Translations under genes and position numbers: made by a program
In this document: one piece after another, positions 33,946 to 59,054 of the stretch
Numbering within the stretch: the stretch's first letter is position 1
How the letters are laid out: each line of letters starts with the position of its first letter
Assembly (NCBI RefSeq): GCF_027887165.1
Contig: NC_077235.1
Coordinates: forward strand, 48,849,395-48,913,394
Direction of reading: 5' to 3'
Source of the DNA: Monodelphis domestica
Lineage: Eukaryota > Chordata > Mammalia > Didelphimorphia > Didelphidae
DNA: 64,000 nucleotides
The notes under the pieces: model-generated
Databases searched by the model: none
What the model was told of the DNA's origin: nothing
What the model saw: the letters and a program-made list of their open reading frames with translations, nothing else

Positions 33946-34240
33946 CCACATACCAGGCCACTACCCAGATCCATTGCTGAGGAGACATACCTGCCTACCA
34001 GAGATCCCCCCGGGGCCTGCGCTGGATGCCAAGAAGAGAAACCAACACCCCCCCACCCCCCCTCCCCGCCCCAATCCTTTGTTAAAGTTCCCTAGACTGT
34101 TAACTTCTATTTTCCCTTGGAGTTTTGACCAATTTGTTTTGTCACCCCTACTTATGTACTCCCTTGTCCCTTCACCCCAGCCACTTTTGATGCCCTTTTC
34201 CCTAAGATCATGTACCCTAAATAAACTTTGTTTTTAAAAG
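33946..34240 (+). other. RSX: Candidate terminal exon of RSX
   Basis: A long pyrimidine tract (TTCTTGTTTTTTTTCCCCATTCAG over 33922-33945) makes a strong acceptor. The exon runs to a cleavage site about 15 nt after AATAAA at 34220, followed by a T-rich element. A frame of about 100 codons crosses it (33917-34237) but begins inside the upstream intron and resembles no family I know. Confidence 0.55.
34220..34225 (+). terminator. RSX: Polyadenylation signal AATAAA (putative RSX 3' end)
   Basis: Canonical hexamer in CCTAAATAAACTTTG, followed by T-rich sequence. It is the first such signal after the last good acceptor. Confidence 0.6.
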
Positions 34241-34371
34241 AAATTTCTTGATATTGAAAATGATTTCCAGAGGTATAACATATCTAGAATCCGAATTTGT
34301 TTTTAATCCTGAATCATCTTAGGCTGGAGTTTCCTCTCCTAGGCTCATGGGAGATAAATGTGTGCTTGTGA

Positions 34372-34853
34372 GTTGTGGGGTGAACACTGGGACCTGGCCT
34401 GGCCCTGAGAAATTATTAAAACTCTTACTCTTAGTAAAGCAACTGGTTAGTCAGTAGTGTGAGAAGGGAATTTGTATTTTGATTTGATCAATCAGATTTA
34501 GGCTTCCCTTCCATTTGTTTTAAATTTGGATCAATCAGCAACCAGGGAATTGATCCCACAGGCACTGGCCCACTGGGTGGTGCCAGGCTAATTGAGGGAT
34601 TCTGATTGGTTCCTGGGGAGTAATGTAAGAGAGCTAGTGGGTGAAAAGAAGGAATGGTATATAAGATGAGACCTAGCAGGAATGGGAAGGGAGGAGTTCT
34701 GAAGCTGAGATTTGGACTGGGTTGTTAGGCTTTAAGGTTAATTCTTCACCTCCTTTCTGTATTTTCCTCTTTATCTTTAACTTACAAAAAAGCTATTTGT
34801 TATTAACAGTCTTGTGACTTAAGGGCTAATTTCTATAAAGGGTGACCACAACA
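34372..34853 (+). mobile_element. Solo LTR-like fossil
   Basis: The stretch begins TGTGGGGTGAAC and ends GGTGACCACAACA, with an inverted CCAAT-type word (GATTGGTTCC), a TATA-like box (GGTATATAAG near 34657) and a downstream T/A-rich end, an LTR-like order of parts. No internal retroviral part is seen beside it. Family and age cannot be fixed; it looks old and is not flanked by an obvious partner. Confidence 0.4.
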
Positions 34854-36395
34854 TTTTCTTGTAATTTAGTCAAACCCATTCTAAGCATTATGGTAGGCCA
34901 GTAGAAAGAGTTCTAGGGTTGGAATTGTAAGCTCTGGAGTCTTTGGTCCTTTCCATAAGACATTTGTGGCTATGGGCTGACCAGCTCAACTCTCTTCTCT
35001 GAAAAGAGCAGGATGGACTGGATCCCAACTGTTGCTCAGAGCTTTCATTAAGCATGTTCCTTTGTTCCATTTTGAGCCTGTATCCTCTCCCGATCCAAGG
35101 GTAGAAACTTCAGGCCACCAGAGCAAAAACTCCTTAGCCTGACAGATGATTCCACTCGGGTGGAACCTGGTTTTGAGCTACATTCCTTAGTTTTAGGAAT
35201 ATCCTCTGCTTACAATAGTTTACTCAGATTGGTTTAGCATCTACGCACCTGAACTGACATTTTCTCCTCTTTTCTGCCAGTTCACTCCCTCCCACCAGGA
35301 CCCTTATCCTCTCAGGGCCCTCCCTCCCAGAATCCTCCTGAGTATATCCATAATTCATCGATTCTGCCTTTCATAGGCATATTTATATGGTAAACACTAT
35401 TGGCTTTACTTTGTAGGGGTCAGGAAGGAGGATCTTGCTCCACAGGCAAATCCTGTCTTGGCTAAAACACAAAGTAGGACTTCTCTTGTGTGAAAGAAGC
35501 TGGAATCTCCCTTCCCTTATTCTTCCCAAGAGTGGGACCAACTTTGAGAAAAGCGGCCTGGGGGGAGAAAAATTCCATCTTTTCATTGGCTTCTCACTGA
35601 AGTCTGCCATCCTCTCAGCCATTTAAGGGGATTCCAAAAAGGGGGCTCAAACCCAATACAGAAAGTTCCGAAATCCTGCTCTAGAGCAATGGAGAATCTA
35701 AGCCAAGAACATTCCTGCAGTATATTACAGGCTCTTTAGTCGAGGGCATCTGGGCCATAAGAGTCTCCAAGTAAAATTTCTTTCCTAAGGGGCCACACTC
35801 CCTTGGAGGGGAATTGGGCATCTGGTGCCAGCAGAGCCCACTGTGAGATTCCCCACCTTGCCCTTGGGTTCCCGGCAGACTACCAACTGTGCCCAGAGAA
35901 GGGCCCCTGGCGTGGACCCAGCCCCGGGGCCTTTCTGGAGATCAGTAGTGGGAGACCTGGGGAAGCTAGGAGAGGGCCCCGCTTGGACCCCAGCATTCCA
36001 TAACAATCCATTGGTTCTTTCCCCCAAATACTCCAGATGGACTGTGGGGCGGCAACCAGCTGGTGAATGGAAAGGAAGAGAGGTGCTTCCCTCCCCTGCG
36101 CCCCCCCCCCCCATTCCTCCACCTACCTCTGACCTGAGCTCCATGGTAGACAGCTAGCAGGAAAAGAAAGTGCTCAAGGGAGAAGTTGAGTCCCATCTCA
36201 GACCCCAGAGACTGCGCCCTGGTGGTTGGAGGTGGAGCCGCGGCTAACTGCTCAGGCCAGGGGCTAAGGTGTGGGCAAAGCCCACCCCCAACCCCGCCCT
36301 CTTAGGTTCTTTCATCTGTCACTCACTAGTCCCTGGGCTTGGAACTTTCCACCTCTTCAGCGGATTTGGCCATTTCATTTCTTTGTTAAAAACAC
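34854..36395. other. Intergenic stretch without recognisable features
   Basis: Mixed unique sequence between RSX and HPRT1. Apart from a C12 run at about 36101 and moderately GC-rich sequence from 35800, I see no gene, SINE or tandem structure. Several 60-120-codon frames overlap on both strands and look random. Confidence 0.6.
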
Positions 36396-36396
36396 T

Positions 36397-36510
36397 TGAT
36401 GGTCAGCTGGGTGGCTCTGTGGGTAGAGCACCAAACCTAGAGACGGGAGGTCTGGGTGACCCTGGGCAAGTCCCCTACCGCCTGTATACAGTATTGAGCC
36501 CAAGGGGGAG
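36397..36510 (+). mobile_element. tRNA-derived SINE, internally shortened
   Basis: GTCAGCTGGGTGGCTCTGTG, TAGAGACGGGAGGTCTGG, GTGACCCTGGGCAAGTCC and TATACAGTATTGAG are diagnostic. The part between the head and the GTGACC word is deleted. Confidence 0.75.
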
Positions 36511-37274
36511 GGTTTGAAAAGAGAAAAACCATCACTCAGTGAGGATTTTCAGACACAGGGAGCGAGCATTCCCTCCACAGCCCACCAATTGCCATTCGGA
36601 GGAGCTCAGGAAGAAGAATGACTGCATGACAGGACCTGGGAATATCAGCTGGTCTGGGAAAAGCGGGGCCGCGGAGGGCAGGGGACTATTTCTTCTGAGG
36701 GCCTCCTGGAGGACGCATACATATCTCGGAACCCAAAGTAGGGATGAGTGGGTCCTAGGACGTGACCAAACCTAGAGACACCCAGCAGTCACTTCTTTGG
36801 CCCCACTCCTTCTGGGCAATTCCTGGGCAGCCCAAGCTCTCCAAGCTTGGATCCGAATTCAAGCAGTTCCGCCACACTCCCAGCGAGCCAAACAGTCCCT
36901 TTTTTCCCATTTAAATTTTTACCAATTCCATGGAATAACGAACTTCCACAGGAGCTTCCCTAAGTACCTCTCCCTCGCGCCTTCCCTCTCCCCTCCGGGT
37001 GCCAGCAGGCCATTTGGGCTGGATCACACTCGTCTTATCACCACAAACCCACTTCCGGCTTATTCATTTTTATTCGGGAGTGATCTTATGAAGCCAAAAG
37101 GCTCCGCGAAAACCCGAAAGAAGCTCAAGCGAAGAAGGACCGCTTCCCTCTGCATTCAGACTCCAACAGCCCCTCCCAGGATGGGCCACCGCTTTAGTAC
37201 ACCTCTTTCTGAGGTACGGAAGCCCCTGGACCTGGACCCAAACGCTTTGGAACGCCACTGGACAAGCTGCCAGC

Positions 37275-37440
37275 GTTAAAAAATAGAAACAGGCCTGGAG
37301 TTGGGAAGGTCTGGATTCAAATGTTGCCTCAGGCACTCTCTAGGCTTTGTGGCCCCAGGCAAAGCTTGTAACCCTGCTTGCCCATCCTCTGCTGCCCTTC
37401 TACTTCATTACTGATATAAAACAGAAATGGGAAAATTTTA
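37275..37440 (+). mobile_element. MIR-like / tRNA-SINE fragment
   Basis: GGAGTTGGGAAGGTCTGGAT, TCAAATGTTGCCTCAGGCAC and CCCCAGGCAAAGCTTGTAAC follow the order of the SINE body, ending in a TAAAACAGAAATGGG tail. Confidence 0.7.
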
Positions 37441-37554
37441 GTCATTGCTTAGGGAGGATTAGGTCACAAATGGGGCTGGAGAAGATGGTGTCTGGTACAG
37501 AACATGAGAAGCATCTTGTTGGTCACCAAAACCACTTTTTTCCCCTCTTTCTTT

Positions 37555-37745
37555 TTAAATTCTCACCTTCCATCTTAGAATCAATACTGGCTCCAAGACT
37601 GAGTATGGTAACGGCTGGGTAATGGGGGGTGAAGTGACTTGCCCAGGGTCACACAGCTGGGAAGTGTCTGAGGTCATATTGGAACCCAGGACCTCCTGTC
37701 TCTAGGCCTGGCTCTCAATCCACTGAGCTACCCAGTCCCACCCCC
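37555..37745 (-). mobile_element. tRNA-derived marsupial SINE, near full length
   Basis: Plus-strand words TCACCTTCCATCTTAGAATC, GACTTGCCCAGGGTCACACA, GCTGGGAAGTGTCTGAGGTC and CAATCCACTGAGCTACCCAG show a reverse-oriented copy, closely similar to that at 1622. Confidence 0.9.
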
Positions 37746-38269
37746 CACCCGCCCACCTCTACTCTTTAAGGAGGGATTCTTAGTATGGTATTTTTTCCCT
37801 CATATTTTGGTAATTTATCGTGTAATTGCATTCTTTTAGAATCTGATAGATTCTTTTAAGAACCTCCCAAGTCCATAGGCTTCCCCCAGGCTGCACTGAG
37901 GAGTCCTAGTAGACTGGAGATACTCCCTGGGAGGACCCTCCTGCTCTCTTTGCTTTGATTCTAGGCTCCCCCAGCCACTGGTTGCCACTGTTCCATCGAA
38001 TGTCCTTGGTACTTTAATACCAGAAAGAGGGGGCTCTGAGCAGCACATACCATTGTAGGGCATCTGTCCCTCCTAATTCCCTTATTTCTGTCTGAGGGCA
38101 CCAGCATCCTTCTGGCAGCCCAGGCCCACAGGCCAGATGTCCTCTTCTCTCCAATTGCAGCCTCCCAATCCAATCTGTGGCCACTCCTTAGCAATCCCAT
38201 TTGTGACCCTCATCCACTCCCCTCTGCACTCCAGGTGCCCAATGGTTGTTCTGGCTGCTTCAAGTTCTC

Positions 38270-38600
38270 CTCCTAGCTGGTGCCAAACTGACCTTCCTTA
38301 GAGCCAGGTGCCAGCTACCCCCCCAACCCCCCCTGAATCAACTCTGGGATTTGCCTCCAGGATCCAATAGAAAATCTGCTGGCTTTTCAAGCCCTTCCCA
38401 ACCTGAGCCCTCCCTACTTTTCTGTTTTTCTTACATGACTCTCTTCCAGTTCTTCGTGACCCTGGCCCCTTTGCCATTCCTCCCTCTTGCCATATCTCCT
38501 GCTTCTCCTCTTCCCACCTTCTTAGCAGGAGTCCCTTCTCTCTCAGATACTCCCCAATTTACCTTTTTATTTTACACCCCTTCCTTTCCCCCAGTCTTCC
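38270..38600 (+). mobile_element. L2 LINE fragment
   Basis: L2-type 3' wording: CCAAACTGACCTTCCTTAGA, ACATGACTCTCTTCCAGTTC, CTTTGCCATTCCTCCCTCTT and CTCCTCTTCCCACCTTCTTA. It is diverged, consistent with the great age of L2. Confidence 0.5.
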
Positions 38601-38695
38601 AGTACAGACTGTGTATGGGTTCCAAGGCAGAAGATTGAGAAGAGCTAGACAGTGGGGGTTAAGTGACTGTCCCAGGGGCACATAGTTATGGAGTG
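38595..38695 (-). mobile_element. SINE fragment
   Basis: TGTATGGGTTCCAAGGCAGA, AGACAGTGGGGGTTAAGTGA and CCCAGGGGCACATAGTTATG represent the tail and middle of the tRNA-derived SINE; the head is missing. Confidence 0.7.
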
Positions 38696-38934
38696 TCTCC
38701 CTAACTGACTCTCCAGCATTGGCTAAGGCAGGGCACACAGGCAGGGCTGGCCCTCAGGGAGCTACTGCATTCCCCCTCTACCCACAGCTAGAGGACATTT
38801 TTTTTTGCAGGCCCCACCCCTCTGTCCAGGTATCCAAAGCAAGCTCTTCCTCCCTCAGCTCTCTCCAGTAATGTGGGGGCTCAGCTTGAATTTGCCCTCT
38901 GGGCACTCAACTCAGAAAAGGTTCGCCAACAATG

Positions 38935-39032
38935 CTATGTCTTAGACTCCAAACTGTTATTGGTTCCAAGGTAGAAGAGGGGTAAAGGTTAGGCAATGGG
39001 GGTCAAGTGACCTGCCCAGGGTCACACAGCTC
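38935..39032 (-). mobile_element. SINE fragment
   Basis: CTGTTATTGGTTCCAAGGTA, GGTTAGGCAATGGGGGTCAA and GACCTGCCCAGGGTCACACA belong to the same SINE; it is cut at about 39032 where L2-like sequence begins. Confidence 0.78.
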
Positions 39033-39044
39033 CACATATCTTTT

Positions 39045-39365
39045 GCTTGTTGTTAAATTACGAACTCCACAAGTGCAGAGATTCTTTTTGTTTTTCTTTA
39101 TACCCCAGCCCATGTGGTGTGTGATCTTGACTGGACTGTCGTCCCGAGTGTCTTCAGTGTTCCTTTGGATCATTCGATCACTGCACCTCCATGTCCAAAG
39201 GCGGTGCTTGAAGCTCCCAGGGGCATTCAAGTATCCCTCTACTAAAAAAGAAAGGCTGAGGACACCACCCTCCCATATTCCTCCTCCTCCCTCCATAGAG
39301 GCTCCAGGAGGGCTCAGCTTGGAGTGGGGGGGGGGGCATACAGCAGGTGCTTAATAAATGGCAGA
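39045..39365 (+). mobile_element. L2 3'-end, possibly split
   Basis: TTGTTAAATTACGAACTCCA with TTTTTCTTTATACCCCAGCC is the L2 terminal region, and CATACAGCAGGTGCTTAATA at 39338 looks like its last part. About 220 bp of unrelated sequence with a G10 run lies between, suggesting an insertion into the L2. Confidence 0.5.
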
Positions 39366-39579
39366 GAATTTGGTTAAATTTCTTGGTACTCATGGAATGG
39401 GGTCAGCCCGAGGACGCTCAAGAAGCTGACAAAATGAATGATGGGGGTGGGGGGCCCTACCTAGCAGCTCCCCTCCATGCTGTTGCCCTATTCTGCAGTG
39501 TCTCTGGAGAGGTTGCTTCTCTCCTGGGGTTCTCAGTCCTCGATAGAACGCCCCTCTGTCCTACATAAAGTGCTAGGGC

Positions 39580-39692
39580 TTTGGAGCCCGGGGATCTGGA
39601 TTTTAGGCCTACGTCCGCCATCTCATAGCTGCGGGACCTTGGGGAGCACTTCCCTGACCCGGTGCCTCAGTGTACTCATCTGTGAAATGTAG
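39580..39692 (+). mobile_element. MIR fragment
   Basis: GGAGCCCGGGGATCTGGATT, CGGGACCTTGGGGAGCACTT and CCTCAGTGTACTCATCTGTG follow the MIR core and its conserved central domain. It borders the CpG island. Confidence 0.65.
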
Positions 39693-39773
39693 GACAGCGG
39701 AGTGGGCGCCCCCAAAGTCTCGGAAACGCGAGCTCCGGAGGAGCCAAACGCAAGCGCACTTCTCCGCTTCGGA

Positions 39774-39786
39774 CACCAGATGGCAG
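39774..39786 (+). promoter_or_regulatory. CTCF-like motif 1
   Basis: CACCAGATGGCAG matches the CTCF core (CCACNAGRKGGCAG/GC type) closely. Confidence 0.6.
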
Positions 39787-39840
39787 GCTTTGACTAGAAA
39801 TGAAGGGGTGCGAATCGTGTTTTTGGCAGACGACACTGGA

Positions 39841-39853
39841 CACCAGGGGGCGT
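39841..39853 (+). promoter_or_regulatory. CTCF-like motif 2
   Basis: CACCAGGGGGCGT matches the CTCF core (CCACCAGGGGGCGC) with one change, 67 bp after motif 1 and in the same orientation. Confidence 0.65.
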
Positions 39854-40235
39854 TCCAGCTATCGTTCGCCGGGAGGCAAGCCGGAGCCGAGCCGAGCCGA
39901 GCCGAGCCGTGAGCGCGCGGCACGGCTTGGGGGCCGAAAGAGGCCTAGGATGGTAACAGGGTTTGGAAGAAGCGGCCGATGTCCCGGCGGGGGTCGGCGA
40001 GGGGGCGCGTTCAGGCTCAAATTAGCCGGGAAGAGCAGAGGCGGCCCAGACCTCGCTTCGGCCCCTTCTCTAAGATGGTGACATTGAGGCCCCCCTCCCG
40101 CTTTCTCTTCTCCTCTTTGCGCCTCAGCGGCTTCCTCTTTACTGTGAAACGGGGAATCTCTACTGTAAAACAGAGAAATCGAATCCGGCATAGCCCCGCC
40201 AAAAACCCGTCTCCCCCTGCTCACCTTAACCGGAG

Positions 40236-40248
40236 CACCAGGTGGCGC
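40236..40248 (+). promoter_or_regulatory. CTCF-like motif 3
   Basis: CACCAGGTGGCGC, same orientation. It is part of a 36-bp sequence repeated 64 bp further on. Confidence 0.65.
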
Positions 40249-40299
40249 TCCTCGACTACAAATAAGCCACCCGAACCCATTGCAATGATGCGCCCCGAG

Positions 40300-40312
40300 C
40301 ATCAGGTGGCGC
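40300..40312 (+). promoter_or_regulatory. CTCF-like motif 4, in a 36-bp direct repeat
   Basis: CATCAGGTGGCGC, same orientation. The repeat (40233-40268 and 40297-40332) continues through GCTCCTCGACTACAAATAAG and is identical but for one or two bases, so the motif was duplicated together with its flank. Confidence 0.6.
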
Positions 40313-40874
40313 TCCTCGACTACAAATAAGCCGCCCTGCGCCTTGAGCGAAAGCAGGCGGCCCCTCTGGACACCCTGGCAATCAATACACGCAGGAAGAA
40401 AAGACAGCAGGTGCGCAGGCTCCTTTCAGCGCGCCAACGGCCCTTGGGGCAAGCCTCCCCTTCATCTGCATTGCCCTGGCTCTCAAGGATTGGGAGCAGG
40501 CTGTCCTAGGGATAAACTGAAAACACCTCCTGTCCTAGCCTGGACACTGGGCAGCTCTGCATCTCCATGGTTCCCCCCCACAGCCCCCAAAGGTGGGGGA
40601 AGAAGGGCCTCTCCCCAGCCCCGCCGACCTTGGCCACATTTTTTCCAATCACTTTTTCCACAAAGATTTTCAATTTCCTGCAGCAATCAAGCTAATTTTG
40701 TGGCCTCCCATTCTGAATTTTCCTTACACCCACAATGTGTAAGGTACTTCTTTACATTCCATTAGGAGTAACTTAACCCTGTGCCTTCGACTTGCTTATT
40801 AATTTGCTGCCTGGGATTTTGGTAAATGGTGCATGTCTGTTTAACCTAACTATGCTCAGTAAAAATTTATTGCC

Positions 40875-41040
40875 TAGCAGCCTAGACAGGGAAGGTCCTG
40901 GGTTCCAATCTGAACTCACTTTCTAGCTGTGTGACCCTGGGCAAGTCACTTCACCCCCATTGCCTAGCCCTGACCACACTGCTGCTGCATTGAAACTGAT
41001 ACAGACTATTGATTCGAAGATGGAAGGTGAGGGTTTTAAG
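40875..41040 (+). mobile_element. tRNA-derived marsupial SINE, head truncated
   Basis: GGTCCTGGGTTCCAATCTGA, GTGTGACCCTGGGCAAGTCA, CCCATTGCCTAGCCCTGACC and the tail GATGGAAGGTGAGGGTTTTA identify it. Confidence 0.85.
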
Positions 41041-42611
41041 TAAACCAGAAAATAAATAAGCCAGCCTTAAAGCCCCTGGAAGCATCATTGGACACAGGGT
41101 GATCAGCTTCTCCTGTCCTCTCCCCTCCACCTTAGGTCTTTCTTGATTGTACACCAACTCCACAGCTCCTTCTCTATCTTCTTAGCTAGATCAGCACCAC
41201 TCAAACTGGGGGTGTCCTGGTGCTCTGCTCAGCTCCCATGGATCCAGGCCTGGGTATGTCTCAGCATCTGTATAGGCAGCCAGTCTCTTTCCAGAGCACT
41301 CACTAGTTCCATGTCCCAATTGTCTTTGCAAAGGGGCACCACAATCTCAGCATCTCAAAGAGAGAACCATTCTCTTATCTTTGCTTATTTCCCCATGGAG
41401 TGTGATGTCTTTTTGCACCAAATTGTTTGACCCTCTTCTTTCTGTCCACTGTAGCTGAGCTATTATTGTCCTTTCCCCTCCACCTCTTCCCCCATAATTG
41501 TAACCACTCTTCTCTTATACTCCAATTATGAGAAATTACCAATTCCAATCCCCTTTTCTTCCTTCCTTCTACGAGCGTCTTCTTTCCCCTCCTCAAATCC
41601 TCCCATCAGAACTGTCTCCCCCCAGGTCCTGGATTTTATTTATCTGTTTGGAAGACTTTGCTTTCCCAGATTTCTTTGGGCTGCAACAGCTTTGGTCTTT
41701 TGGGATGCTTTCTGTTCAGATCCATTTCCCCCCCCTTGCAGGAAGATAATGATCTTGCAGGGGAGGGCATTCTCATTTATCTTCTGGAATAGTGGATTGC
41801 CAAGACTCCAGTTTAGGAGCTGGGCAGAGACTCTTCTCTGACAGCCCAACCTTTAATGAGGTCATTATGTTTCAGACCTGGCAATGTCTGCCAGTTCTTC
41901 TGGGTCAGACTCGGCCAATTCCATGGCAAGTTGGGTAAAATACAGAAACAAAACACAAGACTAACAGAAGTCTTGGAAAGATATTGAAAAGACCTTAAGA
42001 GTTTCTTGAGTTGGTTTGCATGCAAAGCTGGAGTCACCCACCACACCAACCAATTAACAGCAGAGAACTTCAGAAAGCACTTTTCATCCAAAATGATTTG
42101 CTACTGGTTAAAAACATAAGCAATTAAAAAATCACATCCTATTGTTTGATAAACATAAGAACAGATTCATGGAAGAAAAATGTCATTTTAACAAGAAAAT
42201 GGGAAAGCATTTTGGCAGAAATTAAGTTTGATCAGCTTGTTATACACCATATATAAGCATCTCAAGAGTTCAAGCACAATTCCAGAATCGCTACCCCCCA
42301 CCCTCATCCCAGTCCAAGAGGTGATGAATTTAAGCATGCTTCAAATTCCATTTGAAAATCCCTTATTTGTTATCATTTTCTTTTTACGTGGGGAGAAGAG
42401 AGAAGGGGTAAATAAGAGGACATAGATTTTTGTTGACTTAATTTTTAAAAAAATAATGAAATTGTCTTGGAGACATAGGGACTACGCTCTACCTACAGTC
42501 AAGTGCCAACACTATAGTGGGGGTTTTGCTTAACTGTTTTTCACAAGAGAAGATACAGACTCAAGGAAGGAGAACGATTGAGGTGAAAGACAAAAGTCAA
42601 AATGCATTCTT
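41041..42611. other. Intergenic stretch between the CpG island and the HPRT1 3' end
   Basis: No repeat, RNA gene or coding exon recognised. C/T-rich sequence at 41430-41760 and A/T-rich sequence from 42080. The HPRT1 poly(A) site bounds it on the right. Confidence 0.55.
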
Positions 42612-43424
42612 TTTTCTTTTTAAAGAGACAGCCTTTATTTTAAGCATTTTGCATTATAGATTTCAAAAGTAAAATGTCCAGAATGTCAATTTATTTTAAA
42701 AGAAAACTACTTTTGACTGGCGAGCACAGAAAGGAAATGATCTGTAAGAGTGGGACAGACAGCTCAATGAACTTTTTTTTTTTTGCTTTTCTTTCTATTG
42801 CCCATCTCCATAAAATTAACTATTTGCTTTCATTTTAATTCTTAGCAACAACCAAAATTCTTGAAATAATAATGTAATTCCAGGAGGAGATAAGATAGGG
42901 TTATCATAAAATAATCAAACCTCTTGGATTCTGTAACAGAACTGGAACAGATATTGAAATTGACTGCTCCCTCTTTGACACCAAAAAGGTGTTAACTAAC
43001 AATATTCAATCACTTCTCTGCATTTTCGTTAACATATAAAATTAAATTACCAATTTAAAAAATCAATATATCCTCTTTAAACATCTCTTACATTCACAAT
43101 ACTTTAGCTATTTCAATTCAGTGTCGGTGTGGTTTAAGTAATTTCCCATTCATAAGTCAAACAGCAATTCAAGCAAAACAACCCACCCAGGGGGTAGTGA
43201 TAGTCTCTTTCAGTTTTGTAGTGCAAATGAAACAGCAATCAGAACTGCAGCAACTGTCTGACATTCCTAAAATATAAAACAGACAAGATACAGTACATGC
43301 AAAAGCTCTAATAAGCAGATGGTCACAGGGCTGAAACATTGGACAATTTAGCTGGTGGTCCAGAGGTGAAGTTGATGGGTTTCCCCACAGTGTTTCAAAG
43401 CTTCTCTGCACACCAAGTTGCATC
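42612..43424 (-). other. HPRT1: HPRT1 3' untranslated region
   Basis: It follows the TGA stop. It aligns by eye with the human HPRT1 3' UTR: CCATCTGCTTATTAGAGCTT, AGGAATGTCAGACAGTTGCT, TTAAACCACACCGACACTGA and AGAAGTGATTGAATATTGTT have clear human counterparts. Two AATAAA signals occur on the minus strand near the end (around 42690 and at 42634-42639). The distal one is followed by a T/U-rich stretch, so cleavage near 42612-42620 is likely. The UTR is longer than in human through added segments in its second half. Confidence 0.85.
42634..42639 (-). terminator. HPRT1: HPRT1 distal polyadenylation signal
   Basis: AATAAA in CTTAAAATAAAGGCTG on the minus strand. A proximal AATAAA lies about 55 nt upstream. 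Confidence 0.75.
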
Positions 43425-58291
<14,867 letters not shown>

Positions 58292-59054
58292 CTGAAAAAG
58301 AAGTTTCATAAAAATATGAGGACCTTGGTAGCTATTGACCCTTGATCTCATCCAGGAACATCAGGTCCTAGGCTAACAGTTAAACATCAAGCTGTACAAG
58401 TAATGAGGAGCTGCTTGCTGTCTCCCAAAGTCCTAACTTTTCGATCTCTGGGTAAATGTCTACACAAAGCCAAGTGGGGGCCTGAGCCTATCTTTGCCCA
58501 ATCATCTGAAATGCAAAACTAAAGCATCTGCTAAACATTCATTTCACCCAGAAATGACATTACTTACAACATTAGCCCCCATAACATATTCATCAGTTTT
58601 GCTAAAAAAATTTTCTTCCCCTTTTAAAAACCCCTGGCTTCCCCCACATCCCAGATCTGAGGCTCCTCAGCCCCTTACTGCTTCTGCCAATATTAGCAAT
58701 CAGGTCCAAAGGCTCCCGCTCCCCTTCACTCTGTGAAACAGGAAGGGCAGAGCTTTTCTTGGAAGGCACAAGGTTGGGGAAGTAAGGAATCATGAGTGAC
58801 TGGCTGCAGAGTTCTGAGGCAGTATCAGGAAATTAGGAAATCATATCTCAAGCTAACAAAATCAGACTCTGTCTCCAAAGAGATCTTCTAGACCATCCTG
58901 TTCAAGCTCAAAGAATCCACTCTACACGCTCACAATAAGTAATGATCATCTAGCCTTTGTTGGAAGACCTTTATTGAAGGGGAAAACCATTATAGCCCCC
59001 TCCACTTTTGGAAAGCTCTAGCAATTTCCCCCCAATTCAACCCTAAATCTGCCT

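Larger units (their letters stand above)
5757..34240 (+). ncRNA. RSX: RSX, marsupial X-inactivation long noncoding RNA (probable)
   Basis: RSX coats the inactive paternal X in female marsupials and is the proposed counterpart of XIST, with no linear similarity to it. The call rests on position next to HPRT1, on a near-continuous series of tandem-repeat domains, and on their order on the plus strand: C/G-rich first, then A/U-rich. That order matches the reported RSX layout in which repeat 1 resembles XIST repeats B, C and D, and repeats 2-4 resemble A and E. Plus-strand splice signals give a model: 5757-5892, giant exon 6162 to about 32443, 32978-33070 and 33946 to about 34240, summing to about 26.8 kb, close to the 27 kb known for opossum. 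The 5' end is uncertain, because 5757 follows an acceptor, so a further 5' exon is expected. No conserved coding frame is seen. The minus strand probably hosts antisense transcription too. Confidence 0.82.
39600..40450. promoter_or_regulatory. CpG island with CTCF-like cluster; candidate antisense promoter / boundary
   Basis: CpG is dense here (for example GGCGAGGGGGCGCGTTC, GAGCGCGCGGCACGG and a GAGCC run at about 39884-39908) while CpG is rare in most of the surrounding sequence. It is the only classical island in the window; the HPRT1 island is off the right edge. Four CTCF-like motifs lie in it. On the minus strand GTTAAG|GTGAGC at 40224 is a good 5' splice site, so a minus-strand first exon ending at 40225 is plausible. 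That transcript would run towards and across RSX. XSR, an RSX antisense RNA, is known in opossum, but its equation with this island is inference. Confidence 0.65.

Noticed and set aside
33917-34237. 106-codon plus-strand frame over the last RSX exon
   Set aside because: It starts in the polypyrimidine tract of the intron, has no homology I recognise and is low-complexity in its centre (proline run).
35803-36157. Overlapping 66-119-codon frames in the GC-rich part of the intergenic region
   Set aside because: They overlap on both strands, have no recognisable motif and no splice context.
36205-36225. CTCF-like CCACCAGGGCGC on the minus strand
   Set aside because: The spacing within the core is shorter than the consensus, and it lies outside the CpG island.
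5398-40225. RSX itself on the minus strand with its promoter in the CpG island
   Set aside because: The plus strand has the coherent terminal exons and AATAAA, and gives C-rich then U-rich RNA in the reported RSX order. The minus strand is kept as a candidate antisense RNA.
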